Numbered from the stretch's first letter, positions 35,831 through 49,500 are shown. The stretch: 64,000 bases of DNA from Polyodon spathula (GCF_017654505.1 NC_054538.1:59496684-59560683); one strand, 5' to 3'. Notes: generated by a model not told the origin, from the sequence alone. A program made the numbers and translations.

Positions 35831-37823
35831 TTGTTGGCATTTGTTCGGCCTTCCAGAGTAATCAAGGGACCCAGGGTATACCAGGAAAACATATCAAATC
35901 CAATTGAGTTGACAAGTGTAAAGCGTAAATTGGCAATGCACGGTAATTCGATTTTGCATAATTGAATATATATATATATTGAATATAATAAACTGTAAAT
36001 ACAAATATTGCAAATAGAATTGCTAGCATAAAGGTTATATTATATTATTTGAATTGCACAAACCCATCAGAAATAGACACATTTTTCAGGAATACATTTC
36101 GGCAACTGTCTTTATCTAATAATGCTAGGCAGGAACGAGATATCTGGTGATATTTTTGTTAATATGCCTCATTCTTTGTAAATAATAAGCTGACAGTTTA
36201 ATTAAAAAATAAAAAAATAAAAATAAAAATAAAATTATCTTCTCTTGGTAAAAGAATTGCAGCAGATGGCAGGGATGCATGATATAAATTCCAGTGTCAA
36301 AATACATTATTTTTGTTAACATTCTGGGTGAAATGACATCCAGCCCGGTTTAAAAGATTTTCTAAATGATATGTAATGGTAATGCAAACAGATTCCATAT
36401 GCTGTGATTACACATGTGGTGGTTAAGCAGAGGAAGGTTGTCTGTAGGTAGTGTTGCACCCCCTCCACACCCACCCCAATCAAAGAGAGCATAGGTATAA
36501 GTTGATAATGTCACCGCATTTAACTGACACTAATTTGCGTCCAATCAAATTGTAGCTAAATGACAACCCTCTCTTCAGGCCCAACAACAGGGTCTTCCAG
36601 TACAATTTAAGAGGAAACTAGTAAAAGGAACCTAGGTTGGGAAGCCATTTAGAAACTGTTATATGTTATAAGTATTGCTTTGTCAGTAGGGTATTGGGCA
36701 ACTGTGAGTAGCCAGGGCAGTAGAATATTTGGAGGATCCCCTCATTTGAGTTGACCTGGGAGGCTATGTATGAAGTTTATCTGCTGGATGGCAAACACAA
36801 TTATTCTGGCACTTCCCCTATGTGTATGATTGGTCAGCAGAAGCAAAACATGAATAACATCTTGGGCGGGAAGAAAAACCTAGCGATCCATTAACGTTTT
36901 TTTTTATTTTTATTATTATTATTTGTATTTATACCTATGCAGTCTAATGTTAAACACTGCATACATCATTCTTCAGAGGTCTTTGCAAACACTTCATGTT
37001 CAAAAAATGTGGAATCTTCCCTTTGATGTAACCACTTGCTGTGTTGCCTCAGACCGCTTGGTGAGGGACCAATTGAGATTAACTTTCAGGAACAGTATGC
37101 ATGCCTTTTGCCCAATTTAGATTAAAGGAGATCAGTATGAGCTAGACAAAGGGAATACAAAAAAAGAACAGTGCAACTCAGGACGCTTACTGTTAAGCTG
37201 GCTCTGGTCAATTAGCTGGTATTGTTTGATCTTACAGCTTTTTCATAACATTTTTGAGCATTTGTTTGGACTTACTGATTTCATTAAAAAAAAAAAAAAG
37301 TTAGCTTGGTAAAAGCATAGAAGCATATTCTGTAGTAAAAAAGGCACAAGCTAACAAAGCACAGCTAAATGTGGTACAGCATAATATAAAAACACAGTAA
37401 CAATGAAACATGGGTAACAAAGTGTATTTAAGGACATCACCTAATAGCTACAATTACCCCAAAACTATCTATTGGGTTATGTGTTCCTTTGGTGAGTACT
37501 GATTTACCCTGTGTATATTTATTTATACATATACACACTGGTTCACAGTGATTAGACTGAAATTATTGAGCAATCGTGTGCTTATCCATTCAGCTCATAA
37601 AGGTTCAAGTGTTTATCGTCCCTTCCTGGGAGACCTGCAAAGGTTAAAATATAAATAATGTATAACATTCAAACTTTTCTCAAATAGTAAGCCGATATGC
37701 ATACTGTTTGTCTTCTTGTAGTCAGAATAATCAGAACAATATCTACGGCTTCCACATGCTTTTTATTATTAATATTAATAAAATAAATATGAAGAATTTC
37801 ACCTCAATTTGTCTTTACTAATT
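35831..37823. other. Intron-like region
   Basis: No supported gene. Poly(A)/AT runs are present near 36205-36240 and 36897-36922. Confidence 0.4.
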
Positions 37824-37824
37824 G

Positions 37825-38160
37825 TGGCAAAGTGGTTAACTGTGTGCAGGTGAAGGTAGTGCTGCAGTGATCAAGAAACTGACAGATAACGGATGTCCAG
37901 GTGCAATGATGATTTATTTTACAATCCAAATGCTTGATGGTGAACAATAGTAAACAATAACAATGTTAAAAAGTGATGAATGTTACCAATGACAATTTTT
38001 TATTTCACTGTAATTAGCAAAAAAAAAAAAAGAACAGCCTGGTTGGAACAGCAAACAAAGCGAGAAGAGAGTTTCCATCATCTGCGCAAAACGTAGTACT
38101 CAGTGAAAGCAATCACCGGTGTCCAGTTGCTTTATTTTACAATGTACTTGACATGGCAGC
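37825..38160. mobile_element. Possible LTR fragment
   Basis: TGTGGCAAAGTG at 37825 is identical to the first bases of the LTR at 45455. Two similar phrases, GATTTATTTTACAATCCAAA and GCTTTATTTTACAATGTACT, follow about 220 bases apart. Weak evidence; no second end was found. Confidence 0.3.
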
Positions 38161-38202
38161 CGTCAATCCATTTGTTTTGTACAATGAATGCACCGGTGGA
38201 AA

Positions 38203-40650
38203 TATCAATCAATCAATCAATCTTTATTTAATATAGCGCCCTTCACAATTAATTGTCACAGGGCGCATCAAAACAGAACAAAACAGCAATTGTTTGGTGA
38301 GCACAAAAAACAGTCAACAAATATAAAAATGCTAAACTATACTGGTAAAATGCAGTACAATACAAGATAATAACATTTAAAATAGGAATGACAGATTATA
38401 AAAAATATATCTTCAATCAGGTTTTAAAAACAGCTACAGGTGGTTCCTCCCTTACAGAAACTGGCAGTTGATTCCATAGTTAGGAAGCCCTAAAGCCAAA
38501 TGCTGTACCTCCTGTGTATTTTTAAAAAAATCTTAGGGACAGTAAGCAGTCCTGCGTCCTGGGATCGCAGTGGTCGTATAGGTGTGTATGGGATCAAAAT
38601 ATAATTTAAATATGAGGGAGTTAAACCATTTAATGCTTTGTATGTAATAAGCATAACCTTAAAATTAACCCCAAACTTTACAGGGAGCCAATGTAGAGCT
38701 GCCAGTACCGGGGTAATGTGATCATATCTCGTACTTCTTGTTAAGACCCTGGCAGCAGCGTTTTGCACAAGCTGCAGTCGAGATGAGATTGATCTGGAAA
38801 TACCAGAGAACAGAGCATTGCAGAAATCTAGTCTGGATGTTATAAAAGCATTTATCAACCTCTATGCATCTTGCATGGAGAGAAAGTACCTTAGCTTAGC
38901 AAATTTCTTAAATGAAAAAAGGACACTTTGGTTCTTTTTCTAATATAAGGTTCAAATGAGAGATGTGGGTCAAAGATTACACCCAGATTTCTCATTTCAG
39001 ACCTCAACTTGAATGTAAAGCTGTCAACTGCAAAAACATCTGAATTTGTATTGTTTAATTTGTTTTTTTGATCCTAATAGCATTACCTCTGTTTTAATAA
39101 TAAATCATTTTTTGACATCCATTGTTTAATGTCAGCAAGACAGGTAGTAAGGATATCTGCAGTTGAGGTGTCACCTGGTTTAAGGGATACATATAATTGA
39201 GTGTCATCTGCATAGCAATTGAAATAGAAATTGACGTCATGTCTCTGGATAACATCACCCAAAGGCAGCATGTAGAGGGGGAACAAAATTGGCCAAAGAA
39301 CAGAGGAAGCATAGGAATCTTTGTCAATTATAACATATTGAAAACTGTTTGAAAGATAGGATTTAAACCATCTGAAGACACTACCTGACAGTCCAACAAG
39401 ATTTTCAAGACATGCAATCAGAATTGAATGGTCAGTGGTATCAAAAGCCACACTTAAATCCAGAAGAATAAGAACAGAGGGCAAACCCTTGTCAGTAGAC
39501 ATCAACCCATAATTTAGCACTCTGATAAGGGCAGTCTCAGTACAGTGTCCAGGTCGAAAGCCTGACTGAAATTTTTCATTTACATTATGTACCGCAAGGA
39601 ATGTGTTCAGTTGTTTAGTCACTGCTCTCTCTAGAACTTTAGATAAAAAGGGGAGGTTTGAGACAGGTCTAAAATTATTAAGAACATTTGGATCTAGGGT
39701 TGTTTTTTTAAGCAGTGGCTTTATTACAGCAACTTTAAAGGAGTTGGGGACAGTACCAGGTGAAAGGGAAACATGTATAATACTTAAAACCATGGTATCT
39801 GTTTTAGAAAATACTTCTTTACATAATTTAGTGGGAATAGGATCAAGCGCACATGTAGTTGATTTTGTCCTATAAAGTAAATCACTTTGATAAAGTTGTT
39901 TATTAAGAGCATGCAAAAGTTTGATCTGCTTTAGCAGAATGTTTCCTCTAGGTTGAGTGTGCTATTTGATATCTGATTTCATATATTAATAATTTTATTG
40001 TTAAAATGATCCATGAAGTCATCACAGCCTGCTGGTATTCATGGTGGACTCCTGTTTATTTGTTAGTTTTGCAATTGTTTCAAAGAGAAAGCAAGGATTG
40101 TTTTTATTTGTTTCTATCAAAGTTGAGTAATATGATAATCTAGCTAAAGACAGAGCAGCCTTATATTTAAACAGATCTTTCCACGCAACATAAAAAACCT
40201 GTAATTTGGTATTTTTCCATTTAGCTTCTAGCTTACGACATGCTTGTTTAAGCTTTCGAGTTGTATCACTGAACCACAGGGATGATCTTTTGAAAGCTAC
40301 TTTTTTATTTTATTTTAAGTGATGCCACAGATGCTACCAAGTTTGGAGTTGTATCTGTTCACCAGAACATTGACTGATCCTGAATGAATAGATGCTGAAG
40401 TGGATAAAGCTTCTAATAATTTTTCAGTAGTGGAGGAATTTAGGGAACAAGTTTGAATACAGTATTCTAGGGGTTTTATTGGGCTAGGTATTACCAGTTC
40501 CATAATAATAACAACATGGTCAGCGATTGCAAGATCACTGATAGACAAATTCTGAATGTCAAGACCACGGGTGATAATTAGATCAGTAGGAGATATCTCT
40601 TATGATGCTAGCCACGGAGCGTTGTCAGAAACATTTCCCTAGAATAATTT
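38203..40650 (-). mobile_element. L2-clade LINE, 5'-truncated, minus strand
   Basis: The 3' end (left side) is a TCAATCAATCAATCAA tract followed by TTTATTTAATATAGCGCCC, the known L2-type tail in fish. Reading leftwards from about 40650 there is the end of an endonuclease domain (ISDLAIADHVV near 40540), then RT (39916-39083), then the C-terminal region (38858-38490, with FITSRLDFCNALFSGI and AARVLTRSTRYDHITPVL). Several frame breaks. The 5' part of the endonuclease and ORF1 are absent. Confidence 0.88.
39083..39916 (-). pseudogene. L2 reverse transcriptase fragment
   Basis: A 277-codon open frame with RT blocks NFRPVSNLPFLSKVLERAV, FQSGFRPGHCTETALIRVL, LILLDLSVAFDTTDHSIL (motif A Asp) and CYADDTQLYVSL (motif C, YADD). 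Motif B is altered: the usual SVLGPLLF reads SVLWPILF, losing the conserved Gly. The frame ends at 39083, while the family continues, so the product would be truncated. Confidence 0.85.
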
Positions 40651-41837
40651 TTGTAGTGTACTGAATCAGATGGCGCAAAAATGGCTGGTTTCCTCATCTA
40701 AATTGTTTCAGGAAATATGGAAAACATACGCATGTATTTTGTTAGACAGACTGAATACACTGACCAATTTACAACTACGATAGAAACTTACATTAAAATT
40801 ATTCAAAGTCAGATGTCAAAGAATGGCCACAGTATCAGATTACTTGTAATATTTTTTACAAAGTTGTGTCAGTAAGAATCTGCATTTAACAACTGATATG
40901 GATCACAAGCGACAAACATCACAGCACTATACTATGAACAAATTGAATCATATATTTAGAGAATTTTACCACAATAAACAAAACAACACCCTGCTTTTAT
41001 AAAGCATTTTCTTATTGTGTGATGGCTGAGGTCTGCTGATGAGGATAAGGACTTTGGCCTGCCAAAGTAGGTTTCTCTGCACTCATTCTTTGCTTTAAAC
41101 AGGCCCAGAATTTTTCCAGCATTTATGTTGTCGGGTCTGTCTTTGTGTGTACTTATCAAAGGCACTGTGTTTAAAGTTGCCTGGTGCAGATTCTGCCTTA
41201 GATAGGTCTTCAGCTGTCTCAAAACAAATAAATTAACGTTCAGCTGTACAAGAAGTCATTGGCACAGTGAAGTACAGTAATTTATTCACTTCAGGTAGCA
41301 GTATTTTAGTAAAAGGGAAACTGTTGAATGTGGTTCCAAGTATGGTCAGCTTGGTGACACGCTTTCTGTTTTCCTTACATTGAACATTATATGTCCTGCA
41401 TTCACTTCTCCCTTCTTTAATTATCCTAGTTCTTTGTATATTTCCCGCCTTAAATTGTGTTTTCTTTCTCACGCTGAGAAAACTGTTAGCTCACAGCAAA
41501 AGTAAAGGCTCCAATCAGAATGAACATGATGTTGCTCAGTACACTTACTGGCTGGCTGGCTGCCATTGGGTGACATATTCCTGAACTGCAGACAGGAAAA
41601 TAGTACAATTCTGGTAACTTTCTTTTTTCAAGTGTAGGTCTTCATTGGTTCCATTAAGCTTAATGCGTAACTTTGTTTTCAAAAGTGTGTGTGTGGGGGG
41701 CAGTTTCTGTAGGTGGGGGTATGTAGTAATAACATTGTACATGCTGTTACCAACTGATCAAGACCCATTTTATTATTGGTTAAAAAGTAAATTTTTCCTT
41801 CAAGCCTCCTGCAATCATGGGCGTGGCGACCTTGAAG
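40651..41837. other. AT-rich spacer
   Basis: Nothing supported. Short minus-strand open frames (40956-41222 and 41233-41472) have no domain. Confidence 0.35.
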
Positions 41838-42491
41838 GTTAATGGTTACATTTCTATTTCTGGAAACCAGGGTTATGATAATAACGTAAAGTTCCCTTTC
41901 AAGTACGAAATGGAACCATTACCTAATGATCGAGTATACAAAAGCCATCGCAAGGACAACTGGAATGCTACAAGGCTAAGCCGAGGAACCCCAGTAACAA
42001 GTAGCTAGGGCTAAGAAATGGAGGGAGAAACTCATCTCTGTCTATGTTATAAGGGTTGTCCTGCCAACTTGGTAAGCCAGGGCCTGCACTGGGCAGAGTG
42101 TATGGAGCTGCAGCTCCCTGTCAGACATGAAAGCAGATGGAAGGAAGGCCCCAGTTCCACAGCCTGGTTGACATAGATTGGAAGACAGAATTGGTACAGA
42201 GTAACCTTTCTCCTGGCATCTGTAAAAATTAAGCAGGCTTTCTGTGTGGAGAATGCCTGCATCTCACTCACCCACTTTGCAAGGGTGATAGCAAGCAAAC
42301 AGTCGCTTAAGTGATAAACATTTCAACTCAGCCAAAGCTGCCGAAACCCTCTCAAAACTTGCCCTGTCAGGAAGCTGAGCTCATGGGAACGCTGAGTAGT
42401 TGGCAGGTCGAATGGCTGCCAGATAGACCTTTAATGCAGAGGGAGATTTATCCTCATCAAACAGGCCCTGCAATATTCACAACATTACTGC
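41838..42491 (-). mobile_element. DIRS element, 3' part with terminal repeat (minus strand)
   Basis: 41838-41935 carries the DIRS terminal text (AATGGTTACATTTCTATTTC, CAGGGTTATGATAATAACG), matching 16209-16513. On the minus strand 42298-42047 reads as the recombinase region (LAITLAKWVSEMQAFSTQKA, corresponding to 15450 onwards in the first DIRS copy). The element continues at 44331 after an insertion of about 1.8 kb. Confidence 0.75.
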
Positions 42492-44315
42492 TGTAGTGTG
42501 CAAGGAATATTTGTATTTGTACTAGTTTAAATTGTAATAATAAAATAACTTATCTTAATTCAAGTCATGTAGAACCCACCTTGACATAAATAATCAGACT
42601 AGACAACGTCTCTAGTGAATACAAAGGAACAGTTTTATTAGAAATAAAACTGATTAAAGGAAAAATTAAAGGTGCAACAACTAAACTAAAATAATACAGA
42701 AAGGAAGAATTAACTAAACCAAACAGTACAGAAAGAAAACATAAACAACGACACTGTACTCCTGCTGGTTGATTAGTGATCCAACGCAATGTATGGGAGA
42801 GTCCCTTAAAGGTTACAACGGCATTCCTGACAGCTATTTAAGATGAACGTTAGTCTTAACAGGGGTATTGTTAGTAACACAAATATTTACTTTGATTAAT
42901 ATTTGATAATCATGGACCAGGTCCGACATTACAATTTCCCTTTTCCAGTCCGATGTCGGACTGGAAAGCTGAAGCCGAGAAAACCTTTCAATGGCCGATT
43001 GAGACCGATAGGAGCTGAATGAAGCTGAAAGGGGCGTATCTGAGCAATACACATAGCCCCTGCACCACAGAGATAACAGTCACAAACAAAGAAGGTAGCT
43101 GCTTTTGCATCCAAAGCTCAAAGAATATCACTGACATTTGCAGAGCTTTTTGAGATGTTTATAGTAATAAAATAATGACTTGGATCACATTATTGAGGAG
43201 TTTTGTGATAAAACAAGTGATCAGGAGAGGATTTATCAGTATGCACGACTATGAAAGGGTATGTGAAAAATACAGCAAACTAGGAGTGGGGCTTGGCTGG
43301 AGATGCAGTACTGATGTCCTTTGCTATGCAGTGCCTTTTAAACCTGTTTTACTCTGGTGAAAAAAAAAGCGCCTGTAAAATAAACAGCGCATGTAAAAAT
43401 AAGTTGGATCTGACACGCCTGACAAGCGCTGAATAAATGGGCCGCTAAGGGTTAAACACAGAATGATAATTGCCTTGTAAAACCCAAATCAATTTGTATA
43501 AATCACATACAAACATTTACTATAATGAATTGAATTAATTGAAAGCAATAATACTTTTCTTACATTCTACCTAAAAGAAAATGTTAATTTTACTTTTAAG
43601 GTCTGCTTATTCTCGAGTTAATTAGTGAATTAAAATACTGCTCATTGAATACTTAGATGTTCAGTGCCTCTTACACCTGATCCATGTCTTCAACAATACA
43701 AGCACTCGAAGGCTGTCCTACTGGCAAGGACAGGTCCAGGTTCTGGGGGTCTGCCTTCCTCGTGTTTTGTCTCCTCTTCAGGGTATGAAAGAAATGTCTT
43801 TGCAAAGAACAAGAGTCAAACAGCAATTCCTCCACCAATATGTGCACTTTTCGTCCAGTTATGTCTGGGATATTCCATCGCATAACTCCGGCACTGCTAG
43901 CTCAATAAATTGAATATATTTAAATTTATGTCGACTTCAAATATTCATCCAACTCTTTCTCTGGTGATCAATCAGGCCTAATTTACTGATTTGATTATAT
44001 GTACTTTAGGATTTTAGAAGTCTTACGCAGTGGACTCCCACACCAAGGCAAACAATAGAATAGTTATCTCGGTTTAGAGTGTCAGAAAACTGTATTTCTT
44101 TTCCAGTTGGTCGCAAGCTGGATCTTCAGCTTGTCAAAGTTCATAGACTTGTTTGCGTATCAATAACCTTGGATTTTGTGTCGGGAGCCCTGTTTGAGTG
44201 TCGCAACTCAAGCATTTGTAAGGTTCTCTTTACCCCTGTGATTAGATAGTTTGGTTATTTTGGGTGGTGCCTGAGTCTACTTAGAGTGTTTCTCATTGGT
44301 TGTCCTCGTTCTGAT
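42492..44315 (-). mobile_element. Dispersed repeat of about 1.9 kb, copy B, inserted in a DIRS element
   Basis: Colinear with copy A at 25417-27356, both beginning TGTAGTGTGCAAGG. It separates the DIRS recombinase part (left) from DIRS RT/RNase H (right), so it inserted after the DIRS element. A minus-strand reading frame with LQRH-FHTLK and RKADP is visible in both copies (43671-43883 here), but no known domain is recognised. No clean target duplication could be read. Confidence 0.62.
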
Positions 44316-44330
44316 TTGTGTCAATAACCC

Positions 44331-45451
44331 TATTGGACAGACACAAACAGCTTGAATGCAGCCGTTCAGGGGTCAGACCCAGAGCTACAGGCTGGATGGA
44401 TTGGCATGACATAAGGTCCCCCGTGCCTGCCTGAGCAGGTCACGACGCTTGAGAAGTGTCCATGGCTGACCGCTCAGGAGTTGCACCAGGGTATAAAACC
44501 AGTCCCCTGGGCCAATAAGGGGCTACTAGGAGCACCTAGGCACCATCATGATTTCTCCAGATACATCGGGAGCAAGGTGAGCATTGGGAAGCCATATAAC
44601 AGTTGCGTCTGCCACTTGTGTGCCAAGGCATCTTCTGCCAGCAGCTCCCCACCTCCTATTATGGAGAGCTAGAGGGGACAGTGGGTTGATTCCTGGGAGG
44701 CGTGAGATCTGTCCCTGCTCTCCCGAGCCTCCCCCAATTGAAGCTTACTACCTTGGGGTTGGCCTCGACTCTGAGGCAGTGGGACCTTCCTTGAGAGGCC
44801 ACAGGATGGAGACTGGGTGACCTTAGACCACCCTGGTTGTGTTGTCTGTACAGACAAGCACATGTCTCCCTAACCTTCTGGAAAAAATGCTGCAAGGCTG
44901 GGTAAATGGCCTGCAGCGCCAAAACATTTATGTAAAATTTCTGGAACTTCACTACAGTGAGTGCTCTGTTGAGCTAAAATATCTCCAGATGGCTATTCTC
45001 TGCACTGTGGGTTTCACATGATTCATTAACACTCAACTGTTGAAGATGGCCAGTGACAAGTTCCGTGTTGGCATCTGCCTGAGCTAGTGAAGCCGTGAGT
45101 CTCAATGGGGCCAGGATAGCTTCCATGCACTTCAAAAAGGCACGGGGAGCTAGAGAGAGGCCAAATGGCAAGACAAGAAATTTGTATGCTCTTCGCTGAA
45201 ATGTGAACCGCAGGTACTTCCAGTTTGCTGGTTTTATGGGGATATGGAAATGGGCGTCTTTGAGGTCCACCGTGGTGAATCAGTCGCCTGGCCTGATTGA
45301 CTGCAACAGCTGTTGCATTGTCAACATTTTCAACTTCCTTCGGCTCAGATACAGGATGACCTGTCTGAAGTCGAGGATCGGTCTGAGGCCACCATCCTGC
45401 TTGGGCACTGGGCCTTCCTCCAACTGGAGGGGGTCTATAATGTGAATAGCC
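44331..45451 (-). mobile_element. DIRS element, RT and RNase H part (minus strand)
   Basis: Reading from 45451 leftwards: CTATTCAC...PLQLEEGPVPKQDGGLRPIL, DFRQVILYLSRRKLKMLTMQ and QLLQSIRPGD, then MDLKDAHFHIPIKPANWKYL and LPFGLSLAPRAFLKCMEAIL. These are DIRS RT blocks, better preserved than in the first copy. 44331-44900 corresponds to RNase H and recombinase start. The 5' side stops abruptly at the LTR at 45455. Confidence 0.82.
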
Positions 45452-45454
45452 CGG

Positions 45455-45783
45455 TGTGGCAAAGTGCCCGCCCCTGTGTGTAGAACGGGTTTGGAGACGG
45501 AGGTAATAATAATAATTGTAGTAATAATAATAGTAGTGAAAAAATAGAAGCTCACCATGTTTGTCTGTGTGGTCCGTTTTGTTTGTCTCTTTTGTTTTGG
45601 CAAATGTTCCGTGTCTTGTGTTTTTGTTTGTCTTGCAACCTTTTATTTTCTGTGCGTCTGTTCATTATTAAATGCTGAGCAAGACCAATCACTCAGCTCC
45701 ACCAAAGTCCACCTCTCTCTGTTGTTTATTTTCTGGTTCCTGTTTCTGGTCTGACGTCCCCCACTCCGGCCATCTTTGTGACA
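45455..45783 (+). mobile_element. 5' LTR of an LTR retroelement
   Basis: 329 bp from TGTGGCAAAGTG to TTGTGACA, i.e. TG...CA ends. It contains TATTAAAT-like promoter text near 45667 and the TCTGGTCTGACGTC block shared with the LTRs at 13330 and 23120. Immediately after it comes CGTGGTGTCATCATGGG, which resembles the TGGTGTCA-type primer binding site of fish Gypsy-like elements. Confidence 0.7.
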
Positions 45784-45869
45784 CGTGGTGTCATCATGGG
45801 ATTACCAGCGCCTCCTAGACGCAGACCAGAGCAGGAACTGCAATTTCTTGTTTTAAAAAAAAAAAAAAT

Positions 45870-46230
45870 GTCAGGAGACGCCATCAGTTTGAGGGGCTGG
45901 ATCCAGGACGATGCTAGGCTGGAGGCCCAGTCAATGCCCATAGCCATCTGTGTCCTGTGGCTGATGGACAGGGAGCGATGGGAGGTGTACGAGAGGGAAC
46001 AGACCCCAAACTCCCTGGAGGAAGGGGTGGAGTTGGTCCTCTGCTACCTGGAGGCAGCTATAAATAGCCCAGGTAGCAGGGTCTCCAGCGCCCAGGCGGG
46101 GGGACCGTGAGAGTCCAGCGCCCAGACTGGGGGACCACAAGAGTCCAGCACCCAGACAGGGGGACCGCGGTGGGGGAAGATGTTCCCATCTCCACCAGCA
46201 GAGGGTCTGATAGGACAGGAAATCAGGAAA
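45870..46230 (+). pseudogene. Partial gag of the LTR retroelement
   Basis: From ATG 45870 the frame reads MSGDAISLRGWIQDDARLEA, then WLMDRERWEVYEREQTPNSL, a gag-like alpha-helical start. It closes at 46110, inside a 30-bp tandem repeat. In the next frame that repeat encodes three SPAPR-x-GD units (46080-46170), as in the proline-rich gag linker. The element is cut off at about 46230 by a Tc1 fragment, and no pol follows. Confidence 0.6.
46080..46170 (+). repeat. 30-bp tandem repeat in gag, three units
   Basis: Units of about 30 bp contain CCAGCGCCCAG and GGGGGACC. The length is a multiple of three, so each encodes a ten-residue SPAPR-type unit. Confidence 0.8.
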
Positions 46231-46231
46231 A

Positions 46232-46514
46232 GTCAACCATGCAACCGAAACAAACTGGAATCAAGTGTAATGGCTGCATGGAGGAATCTAAAGGATAATT
46301 CAACCTTTCAGCACCTCATTGGGTCCATGAGCCTAAGAGGCTCATGAGATTTATTATGGCTTCCGGTAGATTTCTGCAATGTCATTTTGGAGTTTCTTTG
46401 ATTACATGATGTTAAATAAAATAACTAAATTATGTTCACTTTTTTTTTTTTTTTTGGTAAATGGTGCCTCAATCCTAAAATTCTAGGGTGATGTAAAACT
46501 TTTGGCCATAGCTG
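46232..46514 (+). mobile_element. Tc1/mariner 3' fragment
   Basis: The right end, CTTTTGGCCATAGCTGTA, is the reverse complement of TACAGCTATGGCCAAAAG, a terminus typical of fish Tc1-like elements, preceded by AATCCTAAAATTCTAGG. Within 46232-46390 a decayed transposase C-terminus can be read (KDNSTFQHLIGSMSLRG). The left part is missing. Confidence 0.65.
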
Positions 46515-49500
46515 TAGGAGCAGTAAACTATTCAGACAATATGGATTTCACCATCATTATAAAAGAGCCCCCAGGAAAACAATCCCTTTTCTTTGTATTG
46601 TTGGGTGTTACAGGCTAAATGTAGCTGTGAGCTAGGAACTGCTGCCTTATAACAGAGGAGCTGTTATTCAAGTGAGACTTGAGAATAACTAATTTACATT
46701 TCTCCAGCCGTTAGAAGCACTGCATTCCCTAATAATAGAAACTAGAATAGCAATCTCTGGCATTAACAAAAAAGGTAACATTTACCCAACACACAAATGC
46801 AGCACATACTTCGCAAGCCTGCCTCAAAAGCCCATAGATGCATACAGGCTTTATTAAGTTCTGTACCGCCAAACTCTATGTGTTATTATTTTTTTTTGGT
46901 ATTATGAATAATGTCTTGTTACATTTCAATTAAAATTTTTTCAACAACAACAAAAAAAAGTCCTTTAGTGAGGACTATTGGTATGTTAGTGCTCAAAGAT
47001 TCAGGACAGTGGTGGTGACTATAATCAAGGGAGCTTTCCTTCATCACTGCAACGTCTGTGTAGTAATTATGCGATAACAATTGTGCAAATACCCTGGAGA
47101 GTGTTTGCGAACACAATTACAAACTAATGGCTACACTGCAGGAGAGATTTTAGCATGTGCTTCTCACAATGGATATATACAGTTTCAGCGACTGACATGT
47201 TTCAAAGTGTTTTAAAAAAAAAAAAAGTCGCAGTGTAATAAAGCTGATTTATAATAGACTAGGTACTTGGTTATTGTGGCCACTTTAAATGAATTGGTAT
47301 CATAATGTGAAACGTATTGCATGTTTTTTGTGGTCTGTTAGATTTATGCTGACTAACTCCAAGCAACGCTTAGTACTAAAACGCATGAGGGGTGGGGATT
47401 TAATTTTCTGCCTGTCTGAATATGAATATGACTTATACTGCATATTCTCCCCCACTGGCACTTCTATGAGGCAAGTTTGTTTCATACTCCCTGTGTAAAG
47501 ATGTACTAGTTCAATTGATTTAAGAGCTTGTACACCACCCACATTGAAAAGCTATTACAATGTGTTCTCAGTTACAAAGTTAAAAGAAAAAGAAAACTCT
47601 GCTTCCAGTTATATAAAACTCTATCAGGGTGTGTTGGGATATGTAGACTAATACAGAGGAAAGAATGTGTATATAATTTATTAATACATTGCTTAATGAT
47701 AAATGTACTGCATGATTCAGTTTTACAGCAGCCCACAATTCTATATAAAGCATACAAGTTTCTTGGGCAGTACTCTAAACCACTTGAGATACAGACTAAA
47801 TGTTTTCATTGTTATTGAAATTCCTAGGGCAAAATGTAACCATACCCTTCACTCTGAATTGATCTAATGTGGTTGTTGTATTGTTGTCAGTTCACTTTTT
47901 GGTTTGTAGATGTTAAAGATCAAAAGCTTTGTGGTATTGGCTAACATATGCCATACTTCTCCACAACTTGTTGTCTCTGTCACATTTACATTTGTACATA
48001 AATCTAAAGAAAAAAAATCAAGGATGCAGGTCATAGTGATTTGCTTTTTCGTGATAATGATAGCTTTAGTTTCACATTTACAGCAGTGGTATGCCCCCCA
48101 CTGCGTCTTTAAATACAAAAGTAGAGCTAGCTACCATGGATATACTTGGTTGAGAATGCTTTATTACAGTACAGGCTTTTCTTGATTGGTGTATGTGGAG
48201 AATATATTTCTTCATTATAAATAAACAATTATAATAAGAACAAATATTGCAATATGTTACGTGCCAATTAATTCAGCTTGCGCTTCGTTCTAAATATTTG
48301 CCATGTAATTGCATAACAGATAGTCTGTAACACTTGCTAACATGTTGTTATCTAATGTGTACCATGAAAGTCCCACTGTAAACATAGAAATGTTAGTTAA
48401 GGATTTAAAAAATCAATTTGGCTATTGCACTTTCTTCGTTTTGATCAGCATTAGCCATTGAAGCATAATAGTGCATCTTCTCAGAGGATTACAGCATTAT
48501 TACCTAGTAGGAGAAAGCCATTTTGAATAAGAAGGGATCTAAAATCATGGGACTATAATAAAGTATACTTTGGTTTTTCACTTTATAGGCAATACAAATG
48601 TGATGGGTTCTGCTTAACTGATCCCTTAAACACCAAATAAGTGTGTGCTGCCTGTGTCTTTAAAAGTGGTAAATAGTTTGTTTGAGCAAAGATTACTTTT
48701 GCAGAGTAGTTCTAGCTGCTGCGTAAAGAACCAATTCTTCTTACTAAATAAAAATCGATAGGAAGAAAGATGTTGGCAAATCCACAGGAGTAAAAAGAAT
48801 GAAAAATAACTTTTTTATGTTTAACAATCTTTGTATTTGTGATTTGTTGTCAGTTTATATGTCATGTGTCGGTTATCTTATTATAAGAGACATCTTTTTG
48901 CAGTCTGCCTGCCTCTAAAAACGATTCCAGTAACTGTTACCCTAACAGTATTTACAGTAATGTGTCAATGATCGATAATGGTAATGGTAACGGTAAAGTG
49001 TGAGGCTTTTGGGAGTTCTTTTAAAACTTTCAGAAGTAAATCCTCAGTAGCCAATTGCTTCTTTATCAATGACTCACGTGTTTTCAAAGTTTAGGTGATC
49101 CTCTAGTGACCTCATGCAGTAGAAGGCAGGGATGTGTGAGGGGTGAGATATCTTCAAGGAGTAATAGGTAAATGTCGTTCAAATAGTAGCTTTTAAAAAT
49201 GCACATTTACCATAGTATGTGTATCTTTTATAATGGAAAATGTGAGATCTATGCATATTGACTAATGTCATGTTTGGTGTAACAAAATGAGGAGCATGAA
49301 CACCTCACAGTTAATACCAGTTTTGTAAATCTATGTGAGTTGTACCTGCCATCCGACAACATGTGATTATTATTTATTTATTTATTTATTTTTATTTTAT
49401 TTTTACTGTTGTTATTTGCATTTTTTTGTGATTTTTAAGTATAATAACCTTTTCAGGCTTTTAAAACTTTCATGTGTTAAGTACTAACCTTGTTCTGGAT

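Noticed and set aside
47528..48185. Frames of 96 and 91 codons
   Set aside because: Chance openings in AT-rich sequence with rare-looking codon use and no domain.
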